Below the pieces are notes generated by a model that was not told the origin of the DNA, made no database searches, and was given only the letters and a program-made list of their open reading frames with translations. Source: Acidobacteriota bacterium (lineage in GTDB: Bacteria > Acidobacteriota > Terriglobia > Terriglobales > Acidobacteriaceae). Taken from it: DNA of 16,463 nucleotides. Position numbers and translations under genes: made by a program. Below, piece after piece: positions 12,935 through 16,463 of this stretch; the stretch's first letter is position 1, and each line of letters opens with the position of its first letter. Location of the stretch: NCBI GenBank assembly GCA_021819255.1, contig JAKART010000012.1, forward strand, positions 1-16,463, in the 5' to 3' direction.

Positions 12935-13738
12935 TCAGCCCTGTTCGGCTACGTAGGTCTGGTGGATCACCGCGTGCAGCCGCGCGGTGAGCTCTTCGGC
13001 CTGGCGCGTGTTCATGCCCTCGGTCGAGATCGGCTCGCCTACGATCAGCTTCAGCGGCCGCGGCTTCAATGCATAGCAGTGAATCGGCAACATCTCATAG
13101 GTGCCCACCAGGGTGAGCGGCACCAACGGCGCCTGCGCCTTGATGGCCATCCAGGCGGCTCCGGCGGCCATCGGTTGCAGCTCCCCTTTGGCGGCGCGGC
13201 CGCCCTCGGGAAAGATCACCAGGGGCATGCCGGCCTCCAGCGCGCGCGCCCCCCGCGCCAGACTCACCACCCCCGCTCGCGCCGAACTCTGGTCGATCGG
13301 CACCTGCCCGGAGCGGTTCAGGTACCAGCCGATGAAGGGAACCTTCCACAGCCCGGCCTTGGCCAGGATCCGGAACTGAAACGGCAGCTTGGCAAACAGC
13401 ACCGGCGTGTCGTAGTAGCTCAGATGATTGCAGGCGTAGACGGCAGCTCCCGCGGGGCAGCGTTCAGCGTGCTCGACCGTTACCGGCGAGAAGCCTATCC
13501 GCAGCAGACAACCTGCCCAGATGCGGGCGATGGCATGCTGCTGGCGGCCACTCTTGTCCCACAGGCCACAGATCAGCGAGATGGACCCAAAGAAGGCTGT
13601 GGCCAGCGCAAACAGGGGGATGATCAGCAGGTTGTTGACCCAGCGCCGCCGCCAGGAGACTGGCAGCGGGGGTGGTTCAGGTTCTGCAGCGGGCTGGGCC
13701 GCCACTTCGTTTTTCAAGCTCTGGTCGGCTGCAGGCAT
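12935..13738 (-). CDS. plsC: 1-acyl-sn-glycerol-3-phosphate acyltransferase (PlsC family)
   Basis: PlsC transfers an acyl chain to lysophosphatidic acid to make phosphatidic acid for membrane lipids. The catalytic HxxxxD is in NHLSYYDTPVL (His105, Asp110). The substrate-binding block is FPEGGRAAKG (176-185), with Gly where FPEGTR is usual. VPLTLVGTYEML and KLIVGEPI are the later conserved blocks. The N terminus (1-28) is Pro/Ala-rich, followed by a membrane-associated hydrophobic segment (about 35-60). The protein has 267 residues, within the family range. A GGAGG site directly precedes ATG 13738. ruvA follows 16 bp later and folC lies 82 bp upstream in the same direction. Confidence 0.9.
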   Translation of the reverse strand: MPAADQSLKNEVAAQPAAEPEPPPLPVSWRRRWVNNLLIIPLFALATAFFGSISLICGLWDKSGRQQHAIARIWAGCLLRIGFSPVTVEHAERCPAGAAVYACNHLSYYDTPVLFAKLPFQFRILAKAGLWKVPFIGWYLNRSGQVPIDQSSARAGVVSLARGARALEAGMPLVIFPEGGRAAKGELQPMAAGAAWMAIKAQAPLVPLTLVGTYEMLPIHCYALKPRPLKLIVGEPISTEGMNTRQAEELTARLHAVIHQTYVAEQG

Positions 13739-13820
13739 CTCCTCCTCATGCTATCGCGGCCGGGCGCAAGCCCGCTCCCGCAGCCTTGACCCGGGGCCTC
13801 TGCTGGTTCGCTATCCCGGT

Positions 13821-15401
13821 TCACTCTTCCGGCTCGCTCCGGCCCAACGCCAGGCTGCGGACCTCTGCCACCAGGAAGACGGAGCCGGTCACCACGATGA
13901 CGCCCTGCTCCGGGGTCACCTTCCAGGCATGCTCCAGCGCCTCTCTCACGCTGCCGGCCGCGTGGAAGGGAACGCTCAGCCGCGCGGCGGCGGCGGCAAG
14001 CCCCGCCAGCGGCGCGGCGCGGGGATGCTCGATGGGGGCCAGGATGACGTGATCGCCGCGCCGCGCCGGATCGCTCGAAGCGGAATCGAACAGCGGCAGC
14101 AGCACCTGCTCTATCTCCTCCACTGGCTTGTCCGCCAGGCAGCCGAAGACCAGCGTGCGCGGCTGTGCTTCCGGCAGATGGGCCAGAGCCGCTCGCAGGG
14201 TCCAGGCTCCAGCCGGATTGTGCGCCACATCCAGAAGCAGCGCAGCGCGCCCCGCTCCGCCGCTGCGCCACTCCAACCGTCCCGGCCACTGCGTCTGGCG
14301 CAAACCCGCTTCGATGGCCGCGTTGGAGATGGCCACGGGCCGGCCATCCAGCAGCCGGTGATTGCTGCGCAACTCAAGGGCTGTGGCGATCGCCAGGGCG
14401 AGGTTCCGCTGCTGATGCTGCCCGCAGAGAGGCGAGTCGACGTGCAGAATCTCCCCCTCCAAACTCAGCTCGTAGCGGTTGCGTCCCAGCGGCGAGCCGC
14501 TCCCCGGCAGAGGACTTGACCCGCCAGCCCGTGTCTGCCGGACGGCGAAATCGGAATCCACAACGTTCGTCTGCAGCCGAGCTGGTGGAAGACACCGCGC
14601 CGCATCCACGCCACGAACCTCCAGCCGCACGGCGGCCTCGCCGATGGCCGCATTGGCCTCCGGATGCTGCGCCAGAGTCACCAGAACGCCGTGGGGCCGC
14701 AGGATTCCGGCCTTCTCACCTGCAATCAGGCCGATGGTGTTGCCCAGGTACTCGGTGTGATCGATGCCGATGTCGGTGATCACGCTGACGATGGGCTCCA
14801 CGCTGTTGGTGGCATCCAGCCGGCCGCCCAGCCCAACCTCCAGGACGGCCAGCTCGATGCCCTGCTCAGCAAACCAGGTGAAGGCCATGGCCGTCATCAG
14901 CTCAAAGTAACTGGGAGAGTGGGGCAGCTCCCCGGCGGCGATCAGGCCCACCGCCGCCGCGTCGACCTTCTCGTAGAGCCGGCCAAAGTCGGCGTCGGGA
15001 ATCTGCGCCAGCCGGGTGGTCTCCTCTGTAACGGCGTCGTTCCCACTCGAGGGCGGCGCATCGTGACATGGCTGCACATCTCGGCCTGGAGCGCGCGAGA
15101 CCCGGATCCGCTCATTCACCCGCAACAGATGCGGAGAGGTGTAGAGCCCGGTCTTGAGCCCGGCCGCATGGAGCATGGAGGCCAGCGTCGAGGCCGTCGA
15201 GCCCTTGCCGTTGGTGCCTGCGATGAGCACCGACGGGAAGCTCTTCTGGGGCTCGCCCAAGGCGCGCAGCAGGGCGCGGATGTGATCCAGCGTGAACTTG
15301 CGGCGCTGACCCAGACCCCCTCCGCCAGTGGCCGTTGAACCTCCCGTCCGCAGCTCCGGTCCCAGAGCCTTCAGATGTTCCAGTGCGTCTTCGTAGGTCA
15401 T
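13821..15401 (-). CDS. folC: Folylpolyglutamate synthase / dihydrofolate synthase FolC
   Basis: FolC joins glutamate to dihydropteroate and adds further glutamates to folates, using ATP. The P-loop is IAGTNGKGSTAS (60-71), followed by TGLYTSPHLLRVNERI (84-99). The ligase core includes YFELMTAMAF (165-174), EVGLGGRLDATN (188-199) and DIGIDHTEYLG (210-220). The C-terminal domain has LLLDVAHNPAGAW (388-400), the family's D-x-AHNP motif. At 526 aa it is about 90 longer than usual owing to insertions at about 103-135 (with PCHDAPPSSGNDAVTEET), 270-308 (Pro/Gly-rich) and a Gly-rich stretch at 20-31. The frame is unbroken and the motifs are intact. The start is ATG 15401; an ancestral overlap with the upstream gene appears to have been lost. 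Confidence 0.94.
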   Translation of the reverse strand: MTYEDALEHLKALGPELRTGGSTATGGGGLGQRRKFTLDHIRALLRALGEPQKSFPSVLIAGTNGKGSTASTLASMLHAAGLKTGLYTSPHLLRVNERIRVSRAPGRDVQPCHDAPPSSGNDAVTEETTRLAQIPDADFGRLYEKVDAAAVGLIAAGELPHSPSYFELMTAMAFTWFAEQGIELAVLEVGLGGRLDATNSVEPIVSVITDIGIDHTEYLGNTIGLIAGEKAGILRPHGVLVTLAQHPEANAAIGEAAVRLEVRGVDAARCLPPARLQTNVVDSDFAVRQTRAGGSSPLPGSGSPLGRNRYELSLEGEILHVDSPLCGQHQQRNLALAIATALELRSNHRLLDGRPVAISNAAIEAGLRQTQWPGRLEWRSGGAGRAALLLDVAHNPAGAWTLRAALAHLPEAQPRTLVFGCLADKPVEEIEQVLLPLFDSASSDPARRGDHVILAPIEHPRAAPLAGLAAAAARLSVPFHAAGSVREALEHAWKVTPEQGVIVVTGSVFLVAEVRSLALGRSEPEE

Positions 15402-15440
15402 GCTCGCAATCCGTCTCCCGCCTGCGCCGTGTTCGTCTCC

Positions 15441-16361
15441 TTAGCAGCGCTCTTCGGGAGCAGCGCTCTTCGGGCCTTCTGTCCTCATGTCCACATCGGC
15501 GCGGCCCAGCGTGACCGCCACGCAGATTCGCGCCGCTCTGCCCTTCAGCTCCAGGGCATCGCCGCGGCCGGCGAGATAGCGCGCGTTCAGCGCCGCCGCA
15601 TCCAGGTCCTCCCCAACCGCCAGGCGGTAGCTCTCCAGCTCCCGGGCAAGTTCGAAGGGGGTAAAGAAAAGCTGGAACGGCTCTCCCGCAGCGGCTACGC
15701 GCGCTCCCAACGAGTCTTGCATCTGTTGCTCCGCGCCGGGCAACGCCGCGCGGGGCTGAGCGTAATCGAAGGCCATCCGGCTGCCGGCAGCGAAGCCGGA
15801 GAGGACCCGCAGCGTGGCATGGAAAGCGCTGCGGCTCAGGTAGGGCGTCACCCCAAGCCAAGCGGTCACGGTCACGGCCTGCTCGTCAAAGCCCGCCCTC
15901 CGCAGCCGCTCGCGCAAGCTGTCCCGCTCAAAGTCCACCGCTACGAACCGTGCGCTGGGCAGCGGAGCCACACCGGCCGCCTCCAGCATCTGCAACTTCC
16001 AGGCTTGGGTCGCGGGGTGGTCTACCTCAAAGACGCGCACAGCGGGATACGGATTGCGGCAGGCAAAGGTATCCAGTCCAGCGCCCAGCACCAGATACTG
16101 GCGGGCATTCCTCTCCCGGACGCCGGCCTGCAAGGTATCTTCGGCCAGCCGGGCCCGCACCACCATCCAGGCGCGCAACGCGGCGGAGAAGGGCCGCCTT
16201 CGACCATCCGGAGTGCGCAGCAGCTCCTGCTGCTGCTCGCCGCTCAGGATCCGGACCGCCAGTGGATCCTCGAAGACCAGTGGCCGGGCATCCTGCACCT
16301 GGTGGGCAGCCCGGCGCAGGGCGACCCGCAGCGCGGTCCGGGATGGATGAATCTCATGCAA
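15441..16361 (-). CDS. SAM-dependent methyltransferase, leucine carboxyl methyltransferase-like (TIGR00027 type)
   Basis: This 306-aa protein belongs to the LCMT/TIGR00027 group, class I methyltransferases that commonly modify carboxyl groups of natural products; the substrate is unknown here. The SAM loop is YLVLGAGLDTFACR (89-102), followed by FEVDHPATQAWK (111-122). RPLVFEDPLAV (26-36) is the family's N-terminal block. The start is TTG at 16361, overlapping the stop of the preceding gene by 8 nt, which suggests coupling. The C terminus GPKSAAPEERC is altered by a perfect 16-bp tandem duplication (15443-15458, 15459-15474): with a single copy the frame would run on to a TGA overlapping the folC ATG as ATGA. 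The catalytic part is not affected. Confidence 0.88.
   Translation of the reverse strand: MHEIHPSRTALRVALRRAAHQVQDARPLVFEDPLAVRILSGEQQQELLRTPDGRRRPFSAALRAWMVVRARLAEDTLQAGVRERNARQYLVLGAGLDTFACRNPYPAVRVFEVDHPATQAWKLQMLEAAGVAPLPSARFVAVDFERDSLRERLRRAGFDEQAVTVTAWLGVTPYLSRSAFHATLRVLSGFAAGSRMAFDYAQPRAALPGAEQQMQDSLGARVAAAGEPFQLFFTPFELARELESYRLAVGEDLDAAALNARYLAGRGDALELKGRAARICVAVTLGRADVDMRTEGPKSAAPEERC
15443..15474. repeat. Perfect 16-bp tandem duplication at the methyltransferase 3' end
   Basis: AGCAGCGCTCTTCGGG is present twice without a gap. Sixteen is not a multiple of three, so the second copy changes the reading frame and brings in a TAA right after the repeat. The copies are identical, which suggests a recent event. 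Confidence 0.95.
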
Positions 16362-16463
16362 TGCCGGCGGTCTGGCTCTCCGTCTCCCTGGCCGGAGGAG
16401 CCTTCCTCTGCCCGCCTTCCCACTCCTCGGTCATCCAGCTTAAGGTCTCCGCCAGGTAGGCCT
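16354..16463 (-). CDS. C-terminal end of an unidentified protein, cut by window edge
   Basis: A minus-strand frame runs from the window edge to a TGA at 16354-16356. It reads AYLAETLSWMTEEWEGG and then a charged tail ending SQTAGIA. The stop overlaps the TTG start of the methyltransferase gene, the layout of an operon. The piece is too short to name; it contains no known motif. Confidence 0.45.
   Translation of the reverse strand, partial: AYLAETLSWMTEEWEGGQRKAPPARETESQTAGIA

Noticed and set aside
13962..14519. Plus-strand frames opposite folC and plsC
   Set aside because: They are antisense shadows of the well-supported minus-strand genes and show only Gln/Arg/Ala-rich composition.

Overview
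The window is GC-rich bacterial chromosome. Gene content and style point to Acidobacteriota, probably class Terriglobia: a rsmG-parA-parB block with parS sites, many short tandem repeats in leaders and gene tails, start codons often lacking a Shine-Dalgarno sequence but preceded by a -10 box, and lineage-style uncharacterised proteins. This is inference; no rRNA or other taxonomic marker is present. The parABS block suggests the region is close to the replication origin, but no origin was found.

Positions 1-899 hold a secreted TPR protein, cut by the window edge. Positions 900-1201 are non-coding, with a strong G-quadruplex candidate, a perfect palindrome and a leader with repeats. From 1202 to 5136, on the plus strand, lie a PuuD-type glutamine amidotransferase, rsmG, parA and parB. 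Between rsmG and parA are a 19-bp tandem array and two parS sites; a third parS site is inside the amidotransferase gene. ParA, ParB and these sites form a chromosome segregation system.

From 5222 to 10332 there are an ICMT-like membrane methyltransferase (+), HU (-), a DUF2461 protein (-), a small two-helix membrane protein (-), a divergent 383-aa protein of unknown function (+) and a secreted, probably outer-membrane, protein (+). The two divergent genes share overlapping, mirror-image -10 boxes.

The accessory part is 10333-12322. It carries an AT-richer Mrr-type restriction endonuclease gene and the remains of a HipA-like/DUF3037 gene pair. A diverged 43-bp copy of the ruvA 3' end lies on the far side, in the same orientation as the intact ruvA end. 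This is the layout expected for DNA inserted at the 3' end of ruvA, although no integrase is visible. It is the most notable observation in the window.

From 12319 to the right edge, all on the minus strand and apparently in one transcription direction, are (in gene order) the end of an unidentified gene, a TIGR00027-type methyltransferase, folC, plsC and ruvA. A 16-bp duplication at the end of the methyltransferase gene appears to have shifted its frame and broken an ancestral ATGA overlap with folC.
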